A stretch of DNA of 19,630 bases from Bacteriovoracaceae bacterium UBA4097 (GCA_002381765.1 DFXX01000114.1:1-19630), one strand, 5' to 3'. Positions 1 through 6,861 are shown, counted from the stretch's first letter. Program-made: numbers and translations. Notes: generated by a model not told the origin, from the letters alone.

Positions 1-311
1 ATTGAGATGTATTTGTCGCCAACTGGAAAGGCGAGAGCAAAAACCCAATAGTAGCGTCCATCGGCCGACATGTTTTTTACATAGGCTCCGATGGGTTGAT
101 TTTCTTTTAATACATCCCAAAATAACTTAAAGACAGTTTTAGGCATATCGGGATGACGAATAATGCTATGAGGGGCACCGATGATTACCGATTTGTCATA
201 AGCGCTGATTCGAATAAAAGTTTCATTACCGAATAAAATTTTACCTCGACTATCTGTCGTAGAGAAAAATAGTTCGTCTGTCGTAAACTTACTTTCTTCA
301 TTAATCGCCAT
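1..311 (-). CDS. Aer-like PAS domain sensor protein (partial, C-terminus beyond window)
   Basis: This is the N-terminal 103 residues of a PAS protein that starts at an ATG and runs off the left edge. The sequence follows the PAS domain of the E. coli aerotaxis receptor Aer almost block by block: an STTD segment at 17-20, a NETF-type segment at 29-32, PHSIIRHPDMPK at 47-58 (Aer has PHNMVRHPDMPK), FW at 64-65 and YYWV near 87-90. In Aer this domain binds FAD and reports redox or oxygen state to the chemotaxis machinery. A sigma-28 type promoter directly upstream puts it in the flagellar/chemotaxis regulon. The part in view cannot show whether a methyl-accepting signalling domain, a kinase or only the PAS follows. 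The PAS call is firm; the full architecture is unknown. The Shine-Dalgarno site is weak. Confidence 0.85.
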   Translation of the reverse strand, partial: MAINEESKFTTDELFFSTTDSRGKILFGNETFIRISAYDKSVIIGAPHSIIRHPDMPKTVFKLFWDVLKENQPIGAYVKNMSADGRYYWVFALAFPVGDKYIS

Positions 312-363
312 CGGTTTCTTCAAGGTCAGCTCATTTTGTTAAGAAATCTTAATAACTAATCAA

Positions 364-390
364 TTATCGCCCCTTTTAGGGCTTTCTTTA
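364..390 (-). promoter_or_regulatory. Sigma-28 (FliA-type) promoter for the Aer-like gene
   Basis: Read on the minus strand, TAAAGAAA (383-390) is followed after exactly 11 bases by GGCGATAA (364-371). The FliA consensus is TAAAGTTT-N11-GCCGATAA, so the -10 block matches 7 of 8 bases and the -35 block 5 of 8, with ideal spacing. Transcription would start near 357 and give a leader of about 46 bases before the ATG at 311. The element lies between the stop of the upstream minus-strand gene and the PAS gene, so the PAS gene can be expressed independently of that gene. Confidence 0.8.
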
Positions 391-455
391 GGTTATCTTG
401 AGGTTAAGCCCTTATATTCTACTGATATTCGTCAAGGTTTCTAGAGGGAACCTGT

Positions 456-881
456 TCAGTTTCCTTGATGATTATCGAAGTTTCTTTGCCACATACTGGC
501 ATTGGATTTTTCCCCGGGTTTACCTGGCCCATGATAGGAAGAGCCAGAGTGGTCAGCTATACCTTGCGACTTTGCTAATGATTCTTGCTTACCTCTTTCG
601 ATGGCGTTATTGGGTTCAGGGACCTCAAAGTTCTTCTGCAGATTCCTTCTTTTGCGCTCTTTCTGACTATGTTCTTTCTGTGGTTCGGCAGAAGCTTGTG
701 CCTTGGTGGCCAGTTCTTGAGTGTTTTCCTCAGATGGCTCAGCGTTATTATTTTGTGTTTGTTCATTTAGTCGTTCTTGGATGAGATCTCTTCCGTAATC
801 ATAAATATCTCGTCCTATGGCAATGTAGGTCGAACCTCGGCGCATAAGTTCATTTCGATAGTCTTTAATTTTACTGAACAT
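456..881 (-). CDS. Hypothetical low-complexity protein downstream of CsbD
   Basis: A 141-residue protein that I do not recognise. The start at 881 is chosen over an in-frame ATG at 905 because AAGGAG lies just upstream. Residues 1-38 (MFSKIKDYRN to about IQERLN) could form an amphipathic helix. The rest is rich in Gln, Asn, Glu, Lys and Ser with no hydrophobic core, so it is probably disordered. There is no signal peptide, membrane segment or cysteine. It starts 10 bases after the CsbD-like gene on the same strand, so the two are probably one transcript. The context suggests a general-stress accessory protein, but nothing in the sequence gives a function. Confidence 0.7.
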   Translation of the reverse strand: MFSKIKDYRNELMRRGSTYIAIGRDIYDYGRDLIQERLNEQTQNNNAEPSEENTQELATKAQASAEPQKEHSQKERKRRNLQKNFEVPEPNNAIERGKQESLAKSQGIADHSGSSYHGPGKPGEKSNASMWQRNFDNHQGN

Positions 882-891
882 AATTTTCTCC

Positions 892-1197
892 TTATATCCT
901 GTCATTTATATCTTCCCGAGCGTCCCATTCCTTACTACCTGGATCACGAGAGTCGACTACAATGCCATCCTGCTTACGATCTAAGTCGTCCTCATCGCCA
1001 GAGATATGAACTAAATCCATGAGTTTCTTCACGACTTCCGGCTTGGATTCCTTATACTTCTTCAGAATTAAGCTTGTTATTTCTGATACATTGCCCCTGG
1101 TTGCCTCCAATTCTTCATTGGTTAGCTGACCCCATTCTGTTTGAATTTTACTTTTGGCCTGGAGCCAGCGATCTCGTGAATCATCCTGCTCAACCAT
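892..1197 (-). CDS. CsbD-like general stress protein (copy 1)
   Basis: A 101-residue hydrophilic protein. The core at about residues 11-55 carries the CsbD/YjbJ signature: a Trp-Gly-Gln-Leu-Thr block (WGQLTNEELEAT), a central Gly, an aliphatic pair and KKYKESKPE, where the family has RYG..K.E. CsbD proteins are small, abundant and induced by stationary phase or sigma-B/sigma-S stress; their molecular function is unknown. The tail after residue 60 is acidic and probably disordered. The start has an AGGAGG Shine-Dalgarno site. A second, more typical copy lies at 4499-4951 and shares the WGQ(L/I)T and Lys-Tyr-x-Glu-Ser pattern. The 183 bases between this gene and the divergent protease gene must hold both promoters; a possible minus-strand promoter there (TTGCGT, 16 bases, TATTAA) is weak. 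Confidence 0.8.
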   Translation of the reverse strand: MVEQDDSRDRWLQAKSKIQTEWGQLTNEELEATRGNVSEITSLILKKYKESKPEVVKKLMDLVHISGDEDDLDRKQDGIVVDSRDPGSKEWDAREDINDRI

Positions 1198-1380
1198 AAA
1201 CCCTCCTGGTCAGATCAATTCTCCCATCTGAAGAGAGCAGATCATGTGCCATCGCTGAAATGCTACAATTAGCTGAATGTTGGATGATTAATATTATTTA
1301 TGAGGTAAAACGCAACATACTGCTGAGTATCTTCATGCTTGTTGTCTTGAATTCGTGGTCTAAGCAGCTATCTTAAATGG

Positions 1381-2163
1381 ATGAACTTATCTGTAAATTA
1401 TCTCATTTTATTTTCTATTATACTTTTAGTCGGTTGTGGCAAAAGTAATGAAGACAATAAAAAAATTATCAAGATTACTCCTGAGCAAATTACTAACCTG
1501 CTTGAAAATCAGTCTTTTGAATGCGCCTCTTTAGGAGGTGGCCAATGTCCCGAGGGAATTGCCCGCATTTTCATTCTTAATTCCTCTGCACCAGATAAGT
1601 CTTCCCTTTGCACCGGATTTTTGACCAAGAGTAATCAGTTAGTCACCAATCATCACTGCATCTCGAGCGATATTCAGTGTGCTTCGACCTATTTTAGTGT
1701 TTATGTTAGTGGAAGTTACGAGACAGCTAAATGCAAAAGAGTCATTGGTTCTAAAGACGATGGCAAACCACTCAGTGAAAAAGCAGTCGACTATTCGGTA
1801 CTTGAATTAGACCGACACATTAGGAATACCGATGTCTTTAAATATTCCACAAGTACCATTCAGCTAGGCAGCGAACTCACAACATGGGTCATTGATCATG
1901 TTGACCTCTTTCATGCTCGTGTTACAGAGCTTAGATGTAAGTTAAGAGGCAGAAGAAATTCTTTGGAATTAGAAAATTGTCCCTCCATTTCGGGCAATTC
2001 CGGTAGCCCGGTACTTAATGATCGAGGATATATCGTGGGAGTCCTTTGGGGGTCTACCACGAATGATAGTATCACCGAAGCCACTCCACTGGGAGATAGA
2101 AGGGCACGGGAAGACCACTCTTACGCGACAGAAATTAGGCATTTTAAAAACCTTCTCAAATAG
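1381..2163 (+). CDS. Trypsin-like serine protease, predicted lipoprotein
   Basis: A 260-residue protein with a lipoprotein signal: hydrophobic residues 8-17 and lipobox LVGC with Cys19. The chymotrypsin-fold catalytic triad is visible: His92 in TNHHC, Asp137 in AVDYSVLELD and Ser207 in SGNSGSP. Several cysteines (48, 56, 77, 93, 100, 118, 186, 200) could form disulfides, which fits an extracytoplasmic location. The length is normal for a single S1-type domain, and there is no PDZ or other added domain. Substrate and cleavage site cannot be read. In a predatory bacterium such proteases may digest prey protein, but that is inference. It stands alone, divergent from the CsbD gene and 19 bases ahead of ppc, and could be co-transcribed with ppc. 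There is no good Shine-Dalgarno site before the ATG. Confidence 0.88.
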   Translation: MNLSVNYLILFSIILLVGCGKSNEDNKKIIKITPEQITNLLENQSFECASLGGGQCPEGIARIFILNSSAPDKSSLCTGFLTKSNQLVTNHHCISSDIQCASTYFSVYVSGSYETAKCKRVIGSKDDGKPLSEKAVDYSVLELDRHIRNTDVFKYSTSTIQLGSELTTWVIDHVDLFHARVTELRCKLRGRRNSLELENCPSISGNSGSPVLNDRGYIVGVLWGSTTNDSITEATPLGDRRAREDHSYATEIRHFKNLLK

Positions 2164-2182
2164 TTAATCAAAAAGAATAAAA

Positions 2183-4489
2183 ATGAATTCCACTCAAGAG
2201 ATTGCTAAAGAATTAAGGGAGCTCGTCTCTCAATCGGTTAAGTTGCTTGGTTCTGCTGCCAAAGAAATTTTTGGAGACAATCTCTATCAAGCCATTGAAT
2301 CCTTGCGATTAGACATGAAAAAGGTAAGAGGAGCAGATTCTCTTACGGTTCATAAAGCTCTAGAAGATGTTTACAGACAGTTAAAAAAAGAAAAGACCGA
2401 TGATCTGCACAAAATTGCTAAAACTTTTGCTCTCATGCTTGAGCTCATCAATAATTGTGAGGCAGCTTACCGCTCCTTCCGCTTGAAAGATTTTAAGTTA
2501 GAAGCCGTCACTGCGGCTCCACATTCTCTTGTCTACGTATTTACCAGTCACCCCACCGAAGCTAGAAGCCGAGAGTTTTTGCAAATTACGGATCAGCTAG
2601 AATCACTTCTAATTAAAGCTCTAAATGATGGATTTGCTGCAATTAAGGAACAACTCTATTATCTCTTATCAATTTCATTAAGAGTTGCCTTAGCTAATAA
2701 TGACAGGCCACAAGTAAAAGATGAGGCTGAACAGATATTCCATATCGTAATGGATAAAAAAATTCTCTGTGAGCAAGTCGCACTTAGAAGACAGGGAATA
2801 AGGGTCTATTTTCGAACCTGGGTGGGAGGAGATAAGGACGGGCATCCTAAAGTTGGCCCCTCTACCATGCTTCAAAGTTTTAATCTCTCCCGAAAGAAAC
2901 TTCTCGAGTATATTAGTGTAACACTCATTCAATTCGAGAAGGATCTAGAGTTAATCAAGAAATCTGAAAAGTTATCTTTCCAGCTTAGTGAAGTGAAAGC
3001 TCTGATGAAGGAGCTTCAGAAAGTTAGCGATGGTGATGGGAAAAAAGTTAAGGTCTTTAAAACCAAGGTGAAAAGACTTTTAGATCTGGCGGATAAGAAT
3101 CACCTGTCTTCTCCTCAATTAAAAGATTTGGACTATCTTTTTGATATTTACCCGGCCCTCGTGCTGCCGCTAGAAATCCGTGAAGATCAGGAATTGATTC
3201 ATCAAGCACTTAAAGATCGGTCAATGACTATTGCTATGATGCTGGACCTACTCAAGAGAATATCCCTAGGTCTTGACGGGAAGTGGTATGTAAGAGGCTT
3301 TATCATAAGTATGTGTCAGTCAGCGGAAGATCTGTTAGCTGCTGCCAAACTCACAAAAAAAATCTGTGGGAGCTTGCTTATTCCGGTCGTTCCGCTCTTT
3401 GAGAATGAAAAAGGACTTAGAAACTCACGAGAGATTTTAAGCCAGGCATTCAGTAAGTTTCCTATTAAGAAAGAGCATCATGAAAAATGGAATAGCCGCT
3501 TCGAAGTGATGTTAGGGTATTCAGACTCCAGTAAAGAAAATGGAGTCTTGCCTGGAAGACTGCTGGTGCAGCGCTCATTACTTAATCTTGAGGAATTTTT
3601 GATTGGGGAAGAACTTACGCCTGTCTTCTTCCATGGCTCTGGTGGAAGTGTCAGTCGTGGTGGTGGACCCATTAAGGAGCAAATAGCATGGCTTCCACAA
3701 AGTGCATTAAACATCTACAAAGTGACTATTCAGGGCGAGACCGTTCAAAGAAACTTTAGTCAACCCTTAATTATGCGATCCCAGGTTTCAAAGATTGTTG
3801 AAGAGTTCTCAAAACATAAGATGAGTAAGCGTCAAGAGTCTCAGTTTCTCGATAGCTTCTCTGCCGATATTCAGCTTGCTTATCGTGAGCTCGTTCAGGA
3901 TGAATCGTTTCAGGAGCTAGTTACAGAAGCAACACCTTATGATTTCCTTTCACTTCTAAAAATTGGCTCTAGACCTACTAAGCGAGGTGGAGATGGGAAA
4001 TTCACCCTAAGAGCGATTCCCTGGATTCTATGTTGGACCCAAACGCGACTTCTTCTTCCCATTTGGTGGGGTGTCGGAAGTTCTTGGAAGAAGCGTAGTG
4101 AGCTTGAAAAAAATGAGATCAAGAAGTTCTCCTTGCAGGAACCCATTCTGCAAACCTACCTAAAAAACTTGGGCTTCACCTTGGCCAAGATTGAATTAGG
4201 TGTTTGGAAATTTCAACTCGAGCATTCTCATTTAAGTGAAGATGAGAAACTGGCATGGTTCAAGAGGATGGAAGAAGAGATCGAGCTTACTAAAAATTTC
4301 CTCTCGGAAGTTACTGAAGAAGAAAATCTTACTTGGTTTAATCCGAGATTAGGTCAGAGTATCTATTTTAGGTCGAGCATGATCCACCCATTAAATGTTA
4401 TTCAGAAGATATCATTAGAGAGACAGGAAGATGGATTATTGCGAGAAACTGTAACGGGTATAGCCTGTGGAATGCTCACCACAGGCTAA
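2183..4489 (+). CDS. ppc: Phosphoenolpyruvate carboxylase, short divergent form
   Basis: Converts PEP and bicarbonate to oxaloacetate and phosphate, refilling the TCA cycle. At 768 residues it is shorter than the E. coli enzyme (883). Family blocks are in order: SHPTEARSR (catalytic His123), VGGDKDGHP (214-222), GYSDS (445-449), the glycine-rich loop FHGSGGSVSRGGGP (483-496), GSRPTKR (595-601), LRAIPW with Arg610, and the C-terminal GIACGMLTTG. Two positions are unusual. The first Arg of the loop (E. coli Arg581) is Ser486, while Arg587 is kept as Arg492. The C-terminal Asn that helps bind the inhibitor aspartate in E. coli (Asn881) is Thr766, although the residues matching Lys773 and Arg832 are present. 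The enzyme call is firm, but regulation may differ. The 3' end encodes a perfect hairpin. Confidence 0.93.
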   Translation: MNSTQEIAKELRELVSQSVKLLGSAAKEIFGDNLYQAIESLRLDMKKVRGADSLTVHKALEDVYRQLKKEKTDDLHKIAKTFALMLELINNCEAAYRSFRLKDFKLEAVTAAPHSLVYVFTSHPTEARSREFLQITDQLESLLIKALNDGFAAIKEQLYYLLSISLRVALANNDRPQVKDEAEQIFHIVMDKKILCEQVALRRQGIRVYFRTWVGGDKDGHPKVGPSTMLQSFNLSRKKLLEYISVTLIQFEKDLELIKKSEKLSFQLSEVKALMKELQKVSDGDGKKVKVFKTKVKRLLDLADKNHLSSPQLKDLDYLFDIYPALVLPLEIREDQELIHQALKDRSMTIAMMLDLLKRISLGLDGKWYVRGFIISMCQSAEDLLAAAKLTKKICGSLLIPVVPLFENEKGLRNSREILSQAFSKFPIKKEHHEKWNSRFEVMLGYSDSSKENGVLPGRLLVQRSLLNLEEFLIGEELTPVFFHGSGGSVSRGGGPIKEQIAWLPQSALNIYKVTIQGETVQRNFSQPLIMRSQVSKIVEEFSKHKMSKRQESQFLDSFSADIQLAYRELVQDESFQELVTEATPYDFLSLLKIGSRPTKRGGDGKFTLRAIPWILCWTQTRLLLPIWWGVGSSWKKRSELEKNEIKKFSLQEPILQTYLKNLGFTLAKIELGVWKFQLEHSHLSEDEKLAWFKRMEEEIELTKNFLSEVTEEENLTWFNPRLGQSIYFRSSMIHPLNVIQKISLERQEDGLLRETVTGIACGMLTTG
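4461..4488. terminator. 10-bp perfect hairpin at the ppc 3' end, possible bidirectional terminator
   Basis: TAGCCTGTGG (4461-4470) and CCACAGGCTA (4479-4488) are perfectly complementary around an 8-base loop. The hairpin lies inside the last ten codons of ppc and reaches into its stop codon; the convergent CsbD gene ends 11 bases further on. No T-run follows on either strand, so it is not a classical intrinsic terminator, but its place between convergent genes suggests termination or 3'-end protection for both mRNAs. Confidence 0.5.
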
Positions 4490-4498
4490 TAGACCTAA

Positions 4499-4951
4499 CT
4501 AATGACGGGCATTCCAATCTATATTTCCTCTGCTTCTTTCCTGGTAGTTTTCGGGATTTTCTGGATATTCTCCATGCTCAAAGAAGTTGCCACCTCCAAC
4601 TGAAGGGGAGCTGCTGTTGAAATTAGATGAATTGAAAACAGCATGATCTCTTCCGATAGAAAAATTCTTTTCATCCTCGGTTGGCTCAGCTGTAGGATTC
4701 CTCTGATAAGAGCTTTCAGCAGTATCGTGATCTGCCATATCTGTTTCATTATCAAATGAATCTTGTAGTCGATCGAGCTTCTGATTAATGGACTCTTTTG
4801 ATTCGCCGTATTTCTGTTGGATTAAACCAGTGAGCTTGGAAAAGCTTCCCTTCGTTTCATCAATCTCATCATCGGTTATTTGACCCCAGAGATTTCTTAC
4901 TCCCCCTCTAAACTCAACCCATTTACCTTTGAGAATATCTTCATTAAGCAT
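4499..4951 (-). CDS. CsbD-like general stress protein (copy 2) with long disordered tail
   Basis: A 150-residue protein. The start at 4951 is chosen because GGGAGGT sits 5 bases upstream; an in-frame ATG at 5059 would add 36 unrelated residues. Residues 1-55 are a clear CsbD domain: LKGKWVEFRGGVRNLWGQ, then ITDDEIDETKG, then LIQQKYGESKE. Typical CsbD proteins end near residue 60-70; here about 90 further residues rich in Ser, Asn, Glu and Gly follow, probably unstructured. The last residues (IDWNARH) resemble the end of copy 1 (EWDAREDIND), so the tail may carry a shared short motif. Function is unknown beyond the family's link to general stress. It converges on ppc and diverges from the 81-residue gene across 176 bases that must hold both promoters. 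Confidence 0.82.
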   Translation of the reverse strand: MLNEDILKGKWVEFRGGVRNLWGQITDDEIDETKGSFSKLTGLIQQKYGESKESINQKLDRLQDSFDNETDMADHDTAESSYQRNPTAEPTEDEKNFSIGRDHAVFNSSNFNSSSPSVGGGNFFEHGEYPENPENYQERSRGNIDWNARH

Positions 4952-5127
4952 AGCTACCTCCCTAAATGGAAAACTCATTATTTGAAAAGCATGAACGATG
5001 CCATAACTCTGCTGAGAATTAGATAAGACAAGTTGACCTCTTTTGTAAGGGATGGTCATTCAAACCTGTGAAGAGTGGTATGGTTATTGCAAACTCTTTA
5101 AGTGCAATACTAATTGAGGAGGCAGCA

Positions 5128-5373
5128 ATGACTACGAAATCAACTGATTCAAGAAGAAAATCTCCAGCTAAGATCCTTCATAGAAACTCCAAAAGAACGG
5201 GAACAAGCAGCCGTTCGGCCAAGGTCTCACCTGAGGCCCAGTTGAAAGATCAGTATTATATCATTAGAGAAGATATCTCTAAGCTGCGTGACGATCTTGC
5301 TAAAGGCTATGACATGGCCCGTAATTGGATTGATAAAAAAGGGATGTTACGCAGTTACCTTAAGGCCCGCTAA
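5128..5373 (+). CDS. Small basic protein, unknown function
   Basis: An 81-residue protein that I do not recognise. The start is the ATG after a strong GAGGAGG site; an upstream in-frame ATG at 5068 lacks one. The N-terminal half (about 1-35) is rich in Lys, Arg, Ser and Thr and resembles histone-tail-like or nucleic-acid-binding segments. The C-terminal half (about 36-81) looks like an amphipathic helix containing YYIIREDISKLRDDLAKGYD, ending in a basic stretch. It has no cysteine, signal peptide or membrane segment. It is divergent from the second CsbD gene and sits in an island of small stress-type genes. DNA binding is possible from composition alone; that is inference. Confidence 0.7.
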   Translation: MTTKSTDSRRKSPAKILHRNSKRTGTSSRSAKVSPEAQLKDQYYIIREDISKLRDDLAKGYDMARNWIDKKGMLRSYLKAR

Positions 5374-5379
5374 GTCCCA

Positions 5380-5406
5380 TTTTTCCCCTCTTTGAGAGGG
5401 GAAAAA
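5380..5406. terminator. 12-bp hairpin after the basic protein gene
   Basis: Twelve complementary bases (5380-5391 with 5395-5406; TTTTTCCCCTCT against AGAGGGGAAAAA) enclose a 3-base loop, starting 7 bases after the stop codon at 5373. The stem is perfect and G/C-rich at its tip. No T-run follows on the plus strand, because the A-rich 3' arm is itself the end of the structure. It most likely ends or protects the upstream mRNA. Confidence 0.6.
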
Positions 5407-5458
5407 AGTCCCGATTAATTATGAGTCATCCACATAACTATTGAATTTCAAACTATGA

Positions 5459-5485
5459 GAATATGGCATGAGACATGCCATATTC
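5459..5485. repeat. 12-bp inverted repeat upstream of the DUF1328 gene
   Basis: GAATATGGCATG (5459-5470) is perfectly mirrored by CATGCCATATTC (5474-5485) around AGA. It lies 40 bases upstream of the DUF1328 start, where a promoter or leader would be, and is not followed by a T-run. It could be a dimeric repressor site or an mRNA hairpin. A related but shorter repeat, GCAT-N5-ATGCCAT, occurs at 4989-5004 upstream of the second CsbD gene. Confidence 0.5.
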
Positions 5486-5524
5486 CTTAGTGAGACGGAT
5501 CTCGCAATCTACAAGGAGTGAGTT

Positions 5525-5704
5525 ATGTTACGAGCAGCAATCGCCTTTTTTGTTCTTGGTTTAGTCGCTGTGTTACTTGGTGCTAACGGTATTGGTGGAC
5601 TCTCTATCGATATTGGTAAAACTCTACTCTTCATTTTCCTCATCTTAGCAGTCATCAGCTTTGTCGCCAGTCTTGTCATGGGTAAAAAAATTACGAAACA
5701 GTGA
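5525..5704 (+). CDS. DUF1328 (YtjA-family) small membrane protein
   Basis: A 59-residue protein starting at an ATG after AAGGAG. It has the DUF1328 layout: a short N-terminus (MLRAAIAFFVLGLVAVLLG, membrane segment 1 at about 5-19), a Gly-rich turn (ANGIGGLSIDIGK, about 20-32) and a second membrane segment (TLLFIFLILAVISFVASLVMG, about 33-53) with a basic end (KKITKQ). Members, including E. coli YtjA, are inner-membrane proteins of unknown function often found next to CsbD and other stress genes, as here. The gene is too short for most ORF callers, but composition, start site and family match are all good. Confidence 0.88.
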   Translation: MLRAAIAFFVLGLVAVLLGANGIGGLSIDIGKTLLFIFLILAVISFVASLVMGKKITKQ

Positions 5705-5716
5705 TTGAGGAAGAAT

Positions 5717-5917
5717 ATGCAGCAGAATGTACACTTTATAATGACGGTTGCGGCTTTGATGCTTTTTGGCATCATTGCCGTAAAGCCGGACGCCCTTCAA
5801 AAACTACAGAATGAAAATCGAATCTGTAATCACAACAAAGGTAAGATGGACTGCTACTTCAGACATACTACTTATCGGGTGAATTACGTATCTGAAGCAT
5901 CCAACGACTTAAACTAG
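5717..5917 (+). CDS. Small membrane-anchored or secreted protein, unknown
   Basis: A 66-residue protein that I do not recognise. The ATG at 5717 is preceded by GAGGAAG; an in-frame TTG at 5705 would only add MRKN. Residues 6-22 (HFIMTVAALMLFGIIAV) are a hydrophobic anchor or uncleaved signal. The remaining 44 residues are polar, with two cysteines (Cys37, Cys46) that could form a disulfide in the periplasm. It starts 12 bases after the DUF1328 gene on the same strand, so the two probably form one transcript and may act together at the membrane. No conserved catalytic pattern is visible. Confidence 0.6.
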   Translation: MQQNVHFIMTVAALMLFGIIAVKPDALQKLQNENRICNHNKGKMDCYFRHTTYRVNYVSEASNDLN

Positions 5918-5926
5918 AGAGAAATT

Positions 5927-5992
5927 ATGGCGTCTTATCTATTTGGTATCTCTTTGATGCTTTTGGCTTCGATTCTCTCTTTTCTTAATTAA
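5927..5992 (+). CDS. Putative 21-residue hydrophobic peptide
   Basis: An ATG preceded by GAGAGAAATT opens a 21-codon frame that is hydrophobic throughout and ends in LSFLN, enough to cross the membrane once. It begins 9 bases after the 66-residue gene, third in the same direction, and its stop overlaps the 3' end of the convergent methyltransferase gene by 4 bases. The size matches known single-span bacterial microproteins. Support is limited to position, ribosome site and composition, so it may be a chance frame. Confidence 0.4.
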   Translation: MASYLFGISLMLLASILSFLN

Positions 5993-6810
5993 CCAAGGTA
6001 GCGGAAGCTAAGTTCTTCAAGATTTAAATCTTGGATTAACTTTTCTAATCTCTGCCTTGGATGTTGGCGTGGTAGATCTTTGAATTGAGCAATGATGAGT
6101 TCATTCTTCATTGAATGCTCCCATCCTATCAATTCGGTTACAGTTACTTGGTAGCCTCTGGATTCTAATTCAAGACATCTCAGAACATTGGTCATGTGAC
6201 TTCCAAATTCTCTGGTGTGAATGGGATGTCGATATATTTCTGTTAAAACAGATTTTGCTAAATTCTTACCTTTGTTCTTGCGAAGAACAGAGGCGACCTC
6301 TGCCTGACAACAGGGTACAAGCACCACATAACGGGCCTGTTTTTCCAGAGCAAAACGAATAGCATCATCGGTAGCCGTATCGCAGGCATGGAGAGCGGTC
6401 ACGATATCAGTTACTTCAGGTAATTTGTTAGAGGTAATTGATTCTTCAACCGATAAATGATGAAAGGCCATTCTTTCAAATTGTAATTTTCGGGCCAAGG
6501 CTTCTGACTTTTTCACCAGGTCTTCTCTGGTTTCAATTCCGACGATCCTACCCTGTGAAGATTTTTTTACAAAAAGATCATAAAGAATGAATCCTAAATA
6601 AGACTTGCCAGCACCATGATCCACCAGATTATAAGGCTTACCTTCTTGATCCAGCTCTTTTAATAAAGGCTCAATGAAATTAAACAGGTGATAAACCTGT
6701 TTTAACTTTCTTCTGGAGTCTTGATTGAGTTTTCCCTCACGGGTGAGGATATGGAGCTCTTTGAGAAGTTCGATGGACTGATCTGGTTTGATGTCTGGTA
6801 TTGAATTCAT
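5989..6810 (-). CDS. SAM-dependent methyltransferase (Methyltransf_32 / METTL25-like)
   Basis: A 273-residue class I methyltransferase. Motif I is VDHGAGKSYLGFIL (63-76); the Asp-x-Gly-x-Gly-Lys-Ser-Tyr-Leu form is typical of the PF13679 group, which includes METTL25-like proteins. Next come an acidic residue after strand 2 (VGIET, 90-94), HACDTATD (141-148) and VPCCQ (165-169), both characteristic of that group. The first 60 residues are helical and probably a substrate-binding cap. The substrate is not known; RNA or another small target is possible. The protein is cytoplasmic, with no signal or membrane segment. It is transcribed alone. An intrinsic-terminator-like hairpin on its own strand lies 19 bases upstream of the start codon, which could be an attenuator or the end of another RNA. 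The Shine-Dalgarno site is poor. Confidence 0.8.
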   Translation of the reverse strand: MNSIPDIKPDQSIELLKELHILTREGKLNQDSRRKLKQVYHLFNFIEPLLKELDQEGKPYNLVDHGAGKSYLGFILYDLFVKKSSQGRIVGIETREDLVKKSEALARKLQFERMAFHHLSVEESITSNKLPEVTDIVTALHACDTATDDAIRFALEKQARYVVLVPCCQAEVASVLRKNKGKNLAKSVLTEIYRHPIHTREFGSHMTNVLRCLELESRGYQVTVTELIGWEHSMKNELIIAQFKDLPRQHPRQRLEKLIQDLNLEELSFRYLG

Positions 6811-6828
6811 AGCTCAGGATATTAGCAT

Positions 6829-6861
6829 AAAAAAGACAACCACCCCAGAAACTGAGGTGGT
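6829..6861 (-). terminator. Rho-independent terminator on the minus strand, upstream of the methyltransferase start
   Basis: On the minus strand ACCACCTCAG, loop TTT, CTGGGGTGGT form a stem with 9 of 10 pairs (6839-6861). It is followed by TGTC and then six T at 6829-6834. This is the most classical intrinsic terminator in the window, yet no protein-coding gene lies upstream of it on that strand for more than 500 bases. It must end either a small RNA from 6862-7152 or the leader of the methyltransferase mRNA. Confidence 0.6.

Noticed and set aside
398..1022. Plus-strand frames of 128, 61 and 81 codons over the CsbD region
   Set aside because: They oppose minus-strand genes that have clear starts, strong ribosome sites and a family match; the plus frames have none of these.
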